DNA of 64,000 nucleotides, from NCBI RefSeq assembly GCF_019209835.1, contig NZ_JAHUTS010000008.1, positions 124,001 through 188,000 on the forward strand. Direction: 5' to 3'. The stretch comes from Enterovibrio paralichthyis. GTDB lineage: Bacteria > Pseudomonadota > Gammaproteobacteria > Enterobacterales > Vibrionaceae. A model generated the notes under the pieces. The model searched no databases. It was not told the DNA's origin and saw nothing but the letters and a program-made list of their open reading frames with translations. Shown here one piece after another: positions 8,013 through 16,301 of the stretch (its first letter is position 1; the number at the start of each line of letters is the position of its first letter). Made by a program: the position numbers and the translations under genes.

Positions 8013-8224
8013 TGTCATCTGGTGACGTGTTACAGGTTTCGTTGGTTTACCGAATCTCTAACGCTTAACCGTGTTGAGCAAGATGACAAACTTCCTTTTT
8101 GAAGGCTGACTTTACTTTCTCCTCAGGTCTTAGACCTGATTTGCAATTGGCTTTACGTTAATTGATTTAATACGTGATTGCTTTCCACATACGTTGCCAC
8201 ACTCAATGAGTGTGGTTTTTTTTT
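8013..8224 (+). ncRNA. Candidate small RNA ending in an orphan terminator
   Basis: A strong plus-strand terminator (8197-8224) has no plus-strand gene within 5 kb upstream, and the nearest one (mlaA) has its own terminator. Inside the segment TCAGGTC-TTA-GACCTGA (8124-8140) forms a perfect hairpin. A TATATT box at 8001-8006 could be the -10 element, placing the 5' end near 8013, but its -35 region is poor, so the 5' end is uncertain. The sequence does not match any small RNA family I recognise. Existence is inferred from the terminator; function is unknown. Confidence 0.45.
8197..8224 (+). terminator. Strong orphan rho-independent terminator
   Basis: CCACACTC-AAT-GAGTGTGG (8197-8215) is a perfect 8-bp stem with a three-base loop, followed by nine T residues. 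There is no A run on the left, so it works only on the plus strand. Confidence 0.9.
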
Positions 8225-8260
8225 GCCTTTCATTTCCAGCACCCTAGGTAAGACCATCCC

Positions 8261-8335
8261 TAGTCTCTAGTCTCTAGTCTCTAGTCTCTAGTCTCTAGTC
8301 TCTAGTCTCTAGTCTCTAGTCTCTAGTCTCTAGTC
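8261..8335. repeat. Heptanucleotide tandem repeat (TAGTCTC, 10.7 copies)
   Basis: Ten perfect copies of TAGTCTC plus TAGTC run without interruption. A pyrimidine-rich tract (8336-8430) with recurring GTCTC/GTCTT words follows and looks like decayed copies. It lies about 230 bp upstream of fadI. A related heptamer array occurs at 18887-18928. Confidence 0.95.
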
Positions 8336-8482
8336 ATTTTTCTTTGTCTTTTGTCTCTCATCTCTTTTCTTTTGTCTTCCGTCTTTCGTCTATCGTCTCC
8401 CGTCTCCACCTCTTACCCCATCTCCCATCTCAGCTTTATTTGCAAATATGTCGATGCCGTCTCCGTTTGCTGTAGAGAAATA

Positions 8483-8502
8483 ATTAAAACGCACGTTTTA
8501 AT
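8483..8502. promoter_or_regulatory. Perfect palindrome upstream of fadI, probable operator
   Basis: ATTAAAACG-CA-CGTTTTAAT has perfect 9-bp arms with a 2-bp centre. It lies 61 bp before the fadI start. The form suits a TetR-type dimer such as PsrA, which controls fatty-acid degradation in some gammaproteobacteria, but the regulator is a guess. Confidence 0.5.
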
Positions 8503-8525
8503 CTGATAACAAATTGGTTACACTT

Positions 8526-8542
8526 TCCTGGTCTGACCTCTA
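8526..8542. promoter_or_regulatory. FadR-like operator in front of fadIJ
   Basis: CTGGTCTGACCTC (8528-8540) matches the core of the FadR consensus (CTGGTCNGACC) without mismatch. It sits 23-36 bp before the fadI start codon, a position where binding would block transcription or promoter clearance. FadR releases DNA when it binds long-chain acyl-CoA, so fadIJ would be induced by fatty acids. Confidence 0.75.
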
Positions 8543-8563
8543 ACTCAATTGCAAGGAGTGGCA

Positions 8564-9874
8564 ATGAACTCTCCCCTTAACCTGACCACCCGTCAGGGCG
8601 AAAGAATCGCTGTTGTCGCGGGATTGCGAACCCCGTTTGCAAAACAATCCACCGCGTATGCAGATGTACCGGCTGTCGATCTTGGCAAGATGGTCGTCAG
8701 CGAATTGTTAAATCGCACGGCGGTGGATCCTAAGCTAATCGATCAACTGGTGTTTGGTCAGGTTGTCCAGATGCCAGAAGCGCCAAACATTGCCCGCGAA
8801 ATTGTGTTGGGGACGGGCATGAATGTTCACACTGATGCTTACAGCGTCAGCCGTGCCTGTGCGACCAGTTTCCAGTCTGTGGTGAATGTGACGGAAAGCA
8901 TTATGGCTGGAACCGTGGATATCGGTATCGCGGGCGGTGCGGACTCCTCTTCCGTTTTGCCTATCGGTGTCTCAAAGCATATGGCATCTACCTTGTTGGC
9001 GTTGAGCAAGGCGAAAACCATGAGCAAACGCCTCAAATTGCTGAGCAAGCTCTCCCTGAAAGATCTGGCGCCAGTTCCACCGGCAGTGGCGGAGTATTCA
9101 ACCGGGCTTAGCATGGGACAAACCGCCGAGCAGATGGCAAAAAGTCACGGCATTACCCGTGAGCAGCAGGATGCACTGGCGCACCGTTCACACACACTCG
9201 CTTCGAAAGCATGGGCAGAGGGTTTGGTGCGCGATGAAGTCATGACAGCATTCCCCGAGCCATACAAGCAGTGGATCGATAAAGACAACAACGTGCGTGA
9301 CGATTCCTCGCTAGAAGGGTATGCCAAGCTGCGTCCGGCATTTGATCGCAAACACGGCTCGGTGACGGCCGCGAACAGTACCCCGCTGACGGATGGTGCC
9401 GCAGCGATTATGTTGATGCGCGAAGGTCGGGCTAAAGAACTGGGTATAACGCCGCTGGGCTATATCCGTTCATACGCATTTGCCGCTATCGAGGTAGAGC
9501 ATGACATGCTGATGGGCCCATCTTACGCCACGCCAATTGCGCTGGACCGCGCGGGGCTCACCCTGAATGATTTGACCCTTATCGATATGCATGAAGCTTT
9601 TGCCGCTCAGACGTTGGCAAACGTGAAAATGTTCGGTTCAAAAGCCTTTGCCGAGCAAAAGCTGGGACGCAGCCAGGCGATTGGTGAAATCGATATGGAT
9701 AAGTTCAACGTCCTCGGTGGTTCGATTGCCTACGGGCACCCCTTTGCGGCAACCGGTGCACGCATGATCACGCAGACCCTGAATGAACTTCGCCGACGCG
9801 GTGGTGGCCTTGCATTGAATACCGCCTGTGCGGCCGGTGGCTTGGGTGCGGCAATGATCCTGGAGGCAGAATAA
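8564..9874 (+). CDS. fadI: 3-ketoacyl-CoA thiolase FadI
   Basis: FadI is the thiolase subunit of the FadIJ beta-oxidation complex; it cleaves 3-ketoacyl-CoA with CoA to acetyl-CoA and a shortened acyl-CoA. The 436-aa length equals E. coli FadI. The nucleophilic cysteine lies in SRACATSFQS, HEAFA is in the middle, GHPFAATGAR follows and the catalytic CAAGGLG is near the C-terminus. The ATG at 8564 is used because AAGGAG lies five bases before it; an upstream TTG would add five residues. The stop overlaps the fadJ start (TAATG). Expression is probably FadR-controlled. Confidence 0.95.
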   Translation: MNSPLNLTTRQGERIAVVAGLRTPFAKQSTAYADVPAVDLGKMVVSELLNRTAVDPKLIDQLVFGQVVQMPEAPNIAREIVLGTGMNVHTDAYSVSRACATSFQSVVNVTESIMAGTVDIGIAGGADSSSVLPIGVSKHMASTLLALSKAKTMSKRLKLLSKLSLKDLAPVPPAVAEYSTGLSMGQTAEQMAKSHGITREQQDALAHRSHTLASKAWAEGLVRDEVMTAFPEPYKQWIDKDNNVRDDSSLEGYAKLRPAFDRKHGSVTAANSTPLTDGAAAIMLMREGRAKELGITPLGYIRSYAFAAIEVEHDMLMGPSYATPIALDRAGLTLNDLTLIDMHEAFAAQTLANVKMFGSKAFAEQKLGRSQAIGEIDMDKFNVLGGSIAYGHPFAATGARMITQTLNELRRRGGGLALNTACAAGGLGAAMILEAE

Positions 9875-11994
9875 TGAGCGATAACACGATGACAACGAAC
9901 GCATTCACCCTGCGCTATGGTGACGACGGTATTGCCTGGCTGGCTATCGATGTCCCGGGGGAAAGCATGAACACCCTTCAGGCAACCTTCGTCGAGGAAG
10001 TCAGCGCCATTTTGGATGAACTGGAAAGCCGCAAAGACCTGAAAGGCATGGTGCTCTTTTCTGCCAAGCCGGATAACTTTGTCGCCGGGGCTGACGTGCG
10101 CATGCTCGATGCCTGCCAAACCGCAGAAGATGCTCAAAGCATTGCGGAATCTGGGCAAAAGCTGTTTTCCCGCATCGAAAAACTGCCATTTCACGTTGTT
10201 GCTGCAATTCATGGCCCTTGCCTTGGTGGCGGACTGGAATTGGCGCTGGCTTGCCACAGCCGTGTGGCAAGTGATGATGACAAAACCCGCATTGGCTTGC
10301 CGGAAGTCCAGCTTGGTCTGTTGCCTGGCTCTGGCGGTACACAGCGTTTGCCGCGCCTAATTGGTGTAGCGGGTGCGTTGGACATGATCCTGACCGGCAA
10401 GCAGCTTCGTGCCAAAAAAGCCAAGAAAATGGGTGTGGTTGATGATGTTGTGCCACAGACCGTATTGCTGCGTGTCGCTGAAGAGTTGGCACTGAAAGGT
10501 AAACCAAAGCGTAAAAGCTCTTGGCAAAACTGGGCAATGGGTGGCAATGCGCTTGGGCGTTCGGTGGTTTTCGATCAGGCAGCCAAGAAAACCCGAGAGA
10601 AAACCCGCAACAACTACCCGGCTACGGATGCCATTCTGGATGTGATCAAGCATGGCCTGGATAAAGGCATGGAAAAAGGGCTGGTGATGGAAGCCAAGCG
10701 TTTCGGCGAGCTGGTCATGACATCTGAATCTGCGGCACTTCGCAGTCTTTTCTTTGCTACGACGGCGATGAAAAAAGAGAACGGTGCGGATGCCGAGCCA
10801 CGCAAGGTGACCGGCGTGACCGTGTTGGGCGGCGGCTTGATGGGAGCGGGGATTGCCAATGTGTCGGCCACCAAAGCGAACCTTGCTGTGCGTGTAAAAG
10901 ATGTCAGCAATGACGGCATCCTGAATGCAATGAATTACAGCTACAAGCTGCTGGATAAAAAGCGGAAACGCCGAATTATCTCGAAAGCAGAAATGCAAAA
11001 GCAGATGGGGCGGATCAGTGGTACCACTGATTATTCCGGTATGCAGGGTAACAATGTGGTGGTGGAAGCCGTGTTTGAAGACTTGAAGCTCAAACACCAG
11101 ATGGTGGGAGAGGTGGAAGCCAACCTCAAACCCGGCACTATCTTCGCCACCAATACCTCATCGCTACCAATCCACCAGATCGCGGAAGGGGCAAAGCACC
11201 CGGAAAACCTGGTTGGTCTGCACTACTTCAGCCCGGTCGATAAAATGCCGCTGGTGGAAGTTATCCCCCACGCGGGTACTTCAGAGGAAACGGTCGCCAC
11301 TGTGGTTAAACTGGCCAAGAAGCAGGGCAAAACACCGATTGTGGTCGCCGACAAAGCGGGCTTCTATGTGAACCGTATCCTCGCGCCTTACATGAACGAA
11401 GCGGCCATGACCCTGCTGGCGGGCGAATCGGTTGAGCATATCGACAATGCACTGCTGGATTTCGGTTTTCCAGTCGGACCCGTGACACTTCTGGACGAAG
11501 TAGGCATTGATATCGGTGCCAAGATTAGTCCAATTTTGCTGGCAGAATTGGGTGAACGTTTCCGTGCGCCGGATGTGTTTGATGTGATGCTCAATGACGG
11601 CCGGAAAGGGCGCAAGAGCGGCAAAGGTTTCTTCCAGTACAACGGCAAGAAAAAAGAGGTCGACAAGCGCGTTTACGATCTTCTCGGTGTGAAGCTGAAA
11701 TCTACGCTGTCATCCCATGAACTGGCTATTCGTTGTGTCCTGATGATGCTGAACGAAGCAGCCCGCTGTCTGGATGAAGGTGTAGTGAAATCAGCAAGGG
11801 ATGGCGATATTGGCGCTGTATTTGGTATCGGCTTCCCGCCATTCCTTGGTGGCCCTTTCCGCTATATGGACCATATCGGTAGTAAACGTCTAGTGGAAAT
11901 GCTTGAACAGCATGAAGCCAAATACGGCGAGCGATTCGCGCCATGTGACAAGCTAAAAGCAATGGCAGCCGAAGGGTTGACCTTCCACGGTTAA
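9874..11994 (+). CDS. fadJ: Multifunctional fatty-acid oxidation protein FadJ
   Basis: The 706-aa alpha subunit of the FadIJ complex carries enoyl-CoA hydratase/isomerase, 3-hydroxyacyl-CoA dehydrogenase and epimerase activities. The N-terminal crotonase domain (about 1-200) shows GADVRML, the oxyanion-hole segment HGPCLGGGLELALACHSR and the catalytic-Glu segment IGLPEVQLGLLPGSGG. The NAD-binding dehydrogenase domain starts near residue 310 with VTVLGGGLMGAGIANVSA, and HYFSPVDKMPLVEVI follows. The C-terminal dehydrogenase domains complete the protein. It overlaps fadI by one base and a bidirectional terminator follows. Confidence 0.95.
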   Translation: MSDNTMTTNAFTLRYGDDGIAWLAIDVPGESMNTLQATFVEEVSAILDELESRKDLKGMVLFSAKPDNFVAGADVRMLDACQTAEDAQSIAESGQKLFSRIEKLPFHVVAAIHGPCLGGGLELALACHSRVASDDDKTRIGLPEVQLGLLPGSGGTQRLPRLIGVAGALDMILTGKQLRAKKAKKMGVVDDVVPQTVLLRVAEELALKGKPKRKSSWQNWAMGGNALGRSVVFDQAAKKTREKTRNNYPATDAILDVIKHGLDKGMEKGLVMEAKRFGELVMTSESAALRSLFFATTAMKKENGADAEPRKVTGVTVLGGGLMGAGIANVSATKANLAVRVKDVSNDGILNAMNYSYKLLDKKRKRRIISKAEMQKQMGRISGTTDYSGMQGNNVVVEAVFEDLKLKHQMVGEVEANLKPGTIFATNTSSLPIHQIAEGAKHPENLVGLHYFSPVDKMPLVEVIPHAGTSEETVATVVKLAKKQGKTPIVVADKAGFYVNRILAPYMNEAAMTLLAGESVEHIDNALLDFGFPVGPVTLLDEVGIDIGAKISPILLAELGERFRAPDVFDVMLNDGRKGRKSGKGFFQYNGKKKEVDKRVYDLLGVKLKSTLSSHELAIRCVLMMLNEAARCLDEGVVKSARDGDIGAVFGIGFPPFLGGPFRYMDHIGSKRLVEMLEQHEAKYGERFAPCDKLKAMAAEGLTFHG

Positions 11995-11997
11995 ATA

Positions 11998-12029
11998 CAA
12001 AAATTCCCGGTTATGCCGGGAATTTTTTT
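11998..12029. terminator. Bidirectional terminator between fadJ and the pitrilysin-type protease gene
   Basis: AAATTCCCGG-TTATG-CCGGGAATTT (12001-12025) has a 10-bp stem with T residues to the right and A residues to the left, so it serves both convergent genes. Confidence 0.88.
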
Positions 12030-12049
12030 AGCTGTTGTCTGCAATCAGG

Positions 12050-14827
12050 CTAGTTAACCCTTTCCAGCCGGTTTAGGCGGAATGTTGCAATCGAATCGAT
12101 CGGTTGCATGCCTTCGACCTGACATTGGTTGGGGTGGGCACCGCCGCAGCTGTGAAGGATCAGGCGGTCTGCTGTTCGTGGTTTTAGTTGTTCCACCACA
12201 AATTTCACCATCTCGGCACGATCCATATGGCGGATCGCATCCGCCACCTTCTGGCGCTGGGAAAATTCTGCATCCTTGTTGCCAATGCTGATCCACAAGC
12301 GTTGACCACGGGCACGGAGGTTGCCATCCGGCTCCTCAATCTGTGCGATTAACCCTTGCTTACTGGCCTGCCACTGGGCGTCTGACAGTTCAAGCAGGAT
12401 CAGGAAAAACGCATTGAGGAAATCATCAATCGCCTCGACCAGTTTACTCGGCCCTACCTGTGGCGACTGCACATAAAATATCAGTCCCGGATGGCGGTTG
12501 AGCGGCATATTACCGGAGCCCACCATATAGCCCAGTTGCTGTTTGGTGCGCAGTTCATTAAAAAAGATCGCCGACATTAGGTGCTGGGCAAACGTATAAA
12601 GTGCCACATCCTGTGGTTGGGTCTGGTAGCTCTGGTAGTAGACCAGCACTGCGGAGTCCTGACTGTCACAATCTACCTGATAGGCAACACTGCCTGCTTT
12701 GTTCAGTAGCACCAGCGGACGGGTAGACTCCTGGTAACGCTGGTTGTGAACACGCAAGGCATCCTTGATGGTTTCTGCTAACGCCAGTGTCTGGTTTTTC
12801 TGCCAGTTGCCGTAGACAAACATTTCAACGTGCAGCTCAGACATCACACGGGTGACAAAATCCGGCAGCGCTGATACTTCCAGCGGCTCCAGAGCCTCAA
12901 TCAATGCTTCGTACGGCGGATTGTTTGGCTGCAAAATGCCTGTCATCACATTGTAGAGACGGTTGATGGGCTTGTTTTGTGTCGCATTGGTCCAGCTTCT
13001 GAGCAGCTGTGTCTTGATGATGTTAAAGCGCTCCGGGTTGAAATCCCGGTTGGCAAACTTCTGAAGCACCAAATCTAACAGCAGCGGCAGTTTTTCGTTG
13101 AACCCACTTAGCTTGAGGGTTACGCCGCCCTGATGGGCATACAGGTTGTAACTGAGGCCGGCAACTTCCGCGGGATAGGTAGTTTCGTTGATCGCTTCGA
13201 GCAGCATCTCAACACTGACGCGGGTTTTAACAATGTTCTCCACCGATTCCACCGCGTGCGGGCTGTCGATGGCCACATAAATCACGCCTTTAGGAACGCG
13301 GTATTCGGTGTCCTGCAGATGCCAGAGGCGAAAGCCCGGCAGTTCCTGAATAAGTTCAGGCTTGTCTTTATCCGGCGCTTCAAGCGGCGCAGGATCCAGC
13401 TCGTAACTGATAAACGGGTTTTTATCCGGCAAAGACAGCGTTGGCGAGATAAAGTCGTCCTGCCAATGAGTAAGTTGGGCAGCAGTGAAGGGTTTCACAC
13501 TGTACGGCGTGTCATACCATTTGGCCTGATGGTTGTGTTTCCCACCTTTGGCAATCAGGGTTAAACGCATGTTTTCCGGTGTCAGGTAGCCCAGCATTTT
13601 CCGGATTAAAGGCTCATCATAGCCCTGCATGACGTAGTCGCCATAAAGCACATCATCGTCACTGTAGTGCTGCATATTCAGCACCATGTGGCTGACGGTA
13701 TCAATTGGGCGTGAAGGCTCTTGATATCGGAACGCCATTTCCTGCACGGCACGTTTTTCTGCATATCGCCAGGCTGCCAGTCCCTGTTGGCGGATCAGGT
13801 TTATCGACTGGAAAATCGCGGCGACGATGTCATCGATGCGGGTTAAACCGGTTTCGGTCAGACTGACGCTGATGGTGAACTCCCGGAAATTGGAACCGCT
13901 GATCCCGCCACCGGCAGAGAGGTTATTGATCAAACCTTTGGATTTGAGCAGTGACATCACACTGCCGGTACCTTCATAGCCAAGCAGGTGGGCAATGTAG
14001 GAAAGGGGCTTGGTGCGGTAAAACTCATCTGTCGAGGGCAGCGAAAATGCCAGTGTCAGTTTGCGTACATCTTTCAGCGGTTCAATAGAAATGAACTGCT
14101 GGAGTTGGGCTTTTTCGACAAAAGGAACCTGAGGAACAAACGGTGCGAGTTGATGGTCAGGGATGGGCTCAAAGGTCGATTGCGCCAAGGCTTCCAGTTC
14201 GTCCAGTGAAAGCGGTCCGGTAATGGACGCCGTCATCAGGTTTGCGCTGTAGTGGGTCTGGTAAAAGCGGATCAGTTCATCACGTACAGAGCTGCCGTCG
14301 CGGTCTTCGAGCGTGTCTGCACTGCCCACGGAAAACTGGGAAAAGGGGTGTTTCGGGTTGATGGTTTCTTTCTGTACCTGATAGATACGACGGACATCAT
14401 CCTGGATTTTCAGGTGATATTCAGAATCAACCGCGTTGCGCTCTTTGTCTACCGCTTCAGCGTTAAAAAGGGGGGCTGAGAAAAACTGTCCGAACCGATC
14501 CAGTGCTTCGCCAAAATAGCTGTGCTGGATATCAAAAAAGAAGGTGGTGTTTTCTGTGCCGGTCCAGGCATTGTTACTGCCGCCGTGACGACTGATAAAA
14601 GCCTGGAATTCACCCACTTTGGGATATTTTTCGGTGCCGAGAAACAGCATGTGCTCAAGGAAGTGTGCCAAGCCTTCGCGATCTACCGGATCGCAAAAGT
14701 GGCCGACGTTGACACTGAGTGCCGCTGCACTGCGCGGTGCATGCAAATCCTCGATGAGTAACACACGCAGGTTATTTCTGAGTGTGACGAGTCTGTAGCT
14801 GCGATGATCGTTTGGGCTGATCTGCAC
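12050..14827 (-). CDS. Insulinase/pitrilysin-family zinc metalloprotease (M16)
   Basis: This 925-aa protease has the inverted zinc motif HFLEH (H55, E58, H59) and the distal glutamate near residue 136 in NAVDSEYH. GGSNNAWTGTENTTFFFDI, typical of the M16A insulysin/pitrilysin group, lies between them. The later part holds the inactive M16 half-domains, including the motif LGYMVGSG. It resembles E. coli protease III in plan, but no signal peptide is visible, so it is probably cytoplasmic and degrades small peptides. It is transcribed alone. The exact orthology to ptrA is uncertain. Confidence 0.88.
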   Translation of the reverse strand: MQISPNDHRSYRLVTLRNNLRVLLIEDLHAPRSAAALSVNVGHFCDPVDREGLAHFLEHMLFLGTEKYPKVGEFQAFISRHGGSNNAWTGTENTTFFFDIQHSYFGEALDRFGQFFSAPLFNAEAVDKERNAVDSEYHLKIQDDVRRIYQVQKETINPKHPFSQFSVGSADTLEDRDGSSVRDELIRFYQTHYSANLMTASITGPLSLDELEALAQSTFEPIPDHQLAPFVPQVPFVEKAQLQQFISIEPLKDVRKLTLAFSLPSTDEFYRTKPLSYIAHLLGYEGTGSVMSLLKSKGLINNLSAGGGISGSNFREFTISVSLTETGLTRIDDIVAAIFQSINLIRQQGLAAWRYAEKRAVQEMAFRYQEPSRPIDTVSHMVLNMQHYSDDDVLYGDYVMQGYDEPLIRKMLGYLTPENMRLTLIAKGGKHNHQAKWYDTPYSVKPFTAAQLTHWQDDFISPTLSLPDKNPFISYELDPAPLEAPDKDKPELIQELPGFRLWHLQDTEYRVPKGVIYVAIDSPHAVESVENIVKTRVSVEMLLEAINETTYPAEVAGLSYNLYAHQGGVTLKLSGFNEKLPLLLDLVLQKFANRDFNPERFNIIKTQLLRSWTNATQNKPINRLYNVMTGILQPNNPPYEALIEALEPLEVSALPDFVTRVMSELHVEMFVYGNWQKNQTLALAETIKDALRVHNQRYQESTRPLVLLNKAGSVAYQVDCDSQDSAVLVYYQSYQTQPQDVALYTFAQHLMSAIFFNELRTKQQLGYMVGSGNMPLNRHPGLIFYVQSPQVGPSKLVEAIDDFLNAFFLILLELSDAQWQASKQGLIAQIEEPDGNLRARGQRLWISIGNKDAEFSQRQKVADAIRHMDRAEMVKFVVEQLKPRTADRLILHSCGGAHPNQCQVEGMQPIDSIATFRLNRLERVN

Positions 14828-15099
14828 AATGCACCTTCATTAGTAGGGTCTGCGAAAAGCGTTTACGCTTTGTTGCGATGTGTTCACTTAGAATAACTGG
14901 GCTATACACACCTCGCCATGCCTAAAATGCGCTTCGCGAAAACAAAATTTGGCCACGAAAGACCAACTGACGACAGTGGTAAGGTCTTAATTATGACCAG
15001 CTTGGTAATTAGAGGCAAACATCTGTGCGCTCTATCGTTCCAGAATGAAGAATTGACTGGTAGCATGGTCGGGTAACTCAAAAAATCAGCAGTAGTGAT

Positions 15100-15594
15100 A
15101 TGCGAATTTATATTATGCGCCACGGCGAAGCGCACACCTTTGCCGCCAGTGATGAAGAACGTCCTTTGACTGATCGTGGCGAACACCAGTCTGTAGAGAT
15201 GGCCCGTTGGCTGGCGTCTGAGCTGCCGGAAGGGGTAATGGACATGGTGTTGGTCAGCCCATACCTGCGCGCTCAGCAGACCTGGTCTGCCTGTGAGCCT
15301 ATGTTCACGTCCGTGAAAAAAGTGATGACGGAAGACGGCATTACGCCTTACGGGGACAGCGAGCATGTCGCCTCCTACCTGCGTGCGCTGGTGGCGGTGG
15401 ACAATCCTGCCTCTATGTTGCTGGTATCGCATCTGCCTCTGGTGGGTTACCTGACTGCGGAATTTGATGCGGAAATGCAGCCGCCGATGTTCCCGACTTC
15501 GTCGCTTTCTTGCATCGAGTACGACCCTAAAACCGGTCACAGTGAAGTCGTGTGGCTGAAAAGCCCATCCCAATTGATGGGTTACGCCTCCTAA
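15100..15594 (+). CDS. sixA: Phosphohistidine phosphatase SixA
   Basis: SixA is a histidine-phosphatase-superfamily enzyme that removes phosphate from histidine of phosphotransfer proteins such as ArcB or nitrogen-PTS NPr. The 164-aa protein begins MRIYIMRHGEA with the catalytic RHG (R7, H8, G9). The second catalytic histidine lies in LLVSHLPLVG near residue 110. Size and plan match the family. A possible -35 (TTGACT, 15053-15058) lies upstream. The gene is followed by a terminator shared with convergent smrB. Confidence 0.9.
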   Translation: MRIYIMRHGEAHTFAASDEERPLTDRGEHQSVEMARWLASELPEGVMDMVLVSPYLRAQQTWSACEPMFTSVKKVMTEDGITPYGDSEHVASYLRALVAVDNPASMLLVSHLPLVGYLTAEFDAEMQPPMFPTSSLSCIEYDPKTGHSEVVWLKSPSQLMGYAS

Positions 15595-15597
15595 AAA

Positions 15598-15629
15598 CAG
15601 AAAACGCCCAAATTAAAGGGCGTTTTGTT
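15598..15629. terminator. Bidirectional terminator between sixA and smrB
   Basis: AAAACGCCC and GGGCGTTTT (15601-15609, 15618-15626) form a 9-bp stem around an 8-base loop, with T or A tracts on both sides. Confidence 0.8.
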
Positions 15630-15650
15630 CATTCGTGGCTTGTCACCGTT

Positions 15651-16181
15651 TTATTTCTGCGGGATTTCAATCAGCACCAGCAATGCGCCGTCACCGCCAA
15701 ATTCCAGCGGTGCCTGGTGAAAAGCCAACACATCAGGATGCTGCGCCAGCCACAGTGGCGTTTTTTGCTTCAGAATATGCTTCCCAATGCCGTGCATCAC
15801 ACACGCACAGCTCACCCCGTCTTTTACACATGCAGCAATCAGTGCACCGAGTTCGCGTTTGGCCTCCATCTGCGTCATGCCATGCAAATCCAGAAACATA
15901 TCCGGCACATAGACACCACGACGAAGACGCTTCACCTCATATTTGGACACACCGGTACGGGCGTACTGGGTTGGCCCATCCTCTTTCAGCAGAGGCTCAA
16001 ACTCATCGGAGAAATAAAAGGCGTGATCACGCGCCGCAGAGTCTGAGAGCTTTCTGCGGGACTGTTCTGTTGTCTGGCGCTTCGGCGGGTTTATGGTATC
16101 CTGCTGCAGTTTTTTAACGCCTTTCACCGCATCGCGGAACAATGACATGTCATCGTCTGAGATCGGGGATTTCTTGCTCAT
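15651..16181 (-). CDS. smrB: Ribosome rescue factor/endonuclease SmrB
   Basis: SmrB is an Smr-domain endonuclease recruited to collided ribosomes, where it cleaves mRNA between them. The 176-aa protein has a charged N-terminal extension (about 1-85) and a C-terminal Smr domain. The domain carries the motifs LDLHGMTQMEAKREL and MHGIGKHILKQKTP and ends LEFGGDGALLVLIE. The gene is divergent from prmB, as in E. coli and vibrios. Confidence 0.93.
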   Translation of the reverse strand: MSKKSPISDDDMSLFRDAVKGVKKLQQDTINPPKRQTTEQSRRKLSDSAARDHAFYFSDEFEPLLKEDGPTQYARTGVSKYEVKRLRRGVYVPDMFLDLHGMTQMEAKRELGALIAACVKDGVSCACVMHGIGKHILKQKTPLWLAQHPDVLAFHQAPLEFGGDGALLVLIEIPQK

Positions 16182-16291
16182 ACGTTTATTCCAAATTCTG
16201 ATTGCTGCATTTTACTCAAAATGAGCGCAATGTCTTGCTGTCGTATTCGGAATAACCCACACCGCGTTGTGTTGGGGTGAAAAAGGCTACT

Positions 16292-16296
16292 GGAGG
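16292..16296 (+). promoter_or_regulatory. Ribosome binding site supporting the TTG start of prmB
   Basis: GGAGG lies five bases before the TTG at 16302. Together with the conserved N-terminus it fixes the unusual start codon. Confidence 0.7.
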
Positions 16297-16301
16297 CCAT
16301 T

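Larger units (their letters stand above)
7662..8563. other. 900-bp intergenic region with RNA, repeat and operator signals
   Basis: No convincing protein gene lies here. The stretch holds the divergent upstream regions of the sigma gene and fadI. It also holds an orphan plus-strand terminator (8197-8224), a tandem heptamer array (8261-8335), a pyrimidine-rich tract (8336-8430), a perfect palindrome (8483-8502) and a FadR-like operator (8526-8542). These are listed separately. Confidence 0.8.

Noticed and set aside
8140..8224. GcvB small RNA, because of the word TTTGCAATTGG near 8141
   Set aside because: The GU-rich R1 region and other GcvB blocks are missing, and gcvA is not adjacent. The match is one short word.
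8261..8335. CRISPR array
   Set aside because: The unit is 7 bp with no spacers. It is a simple tandem repeat and no cas genes are present.
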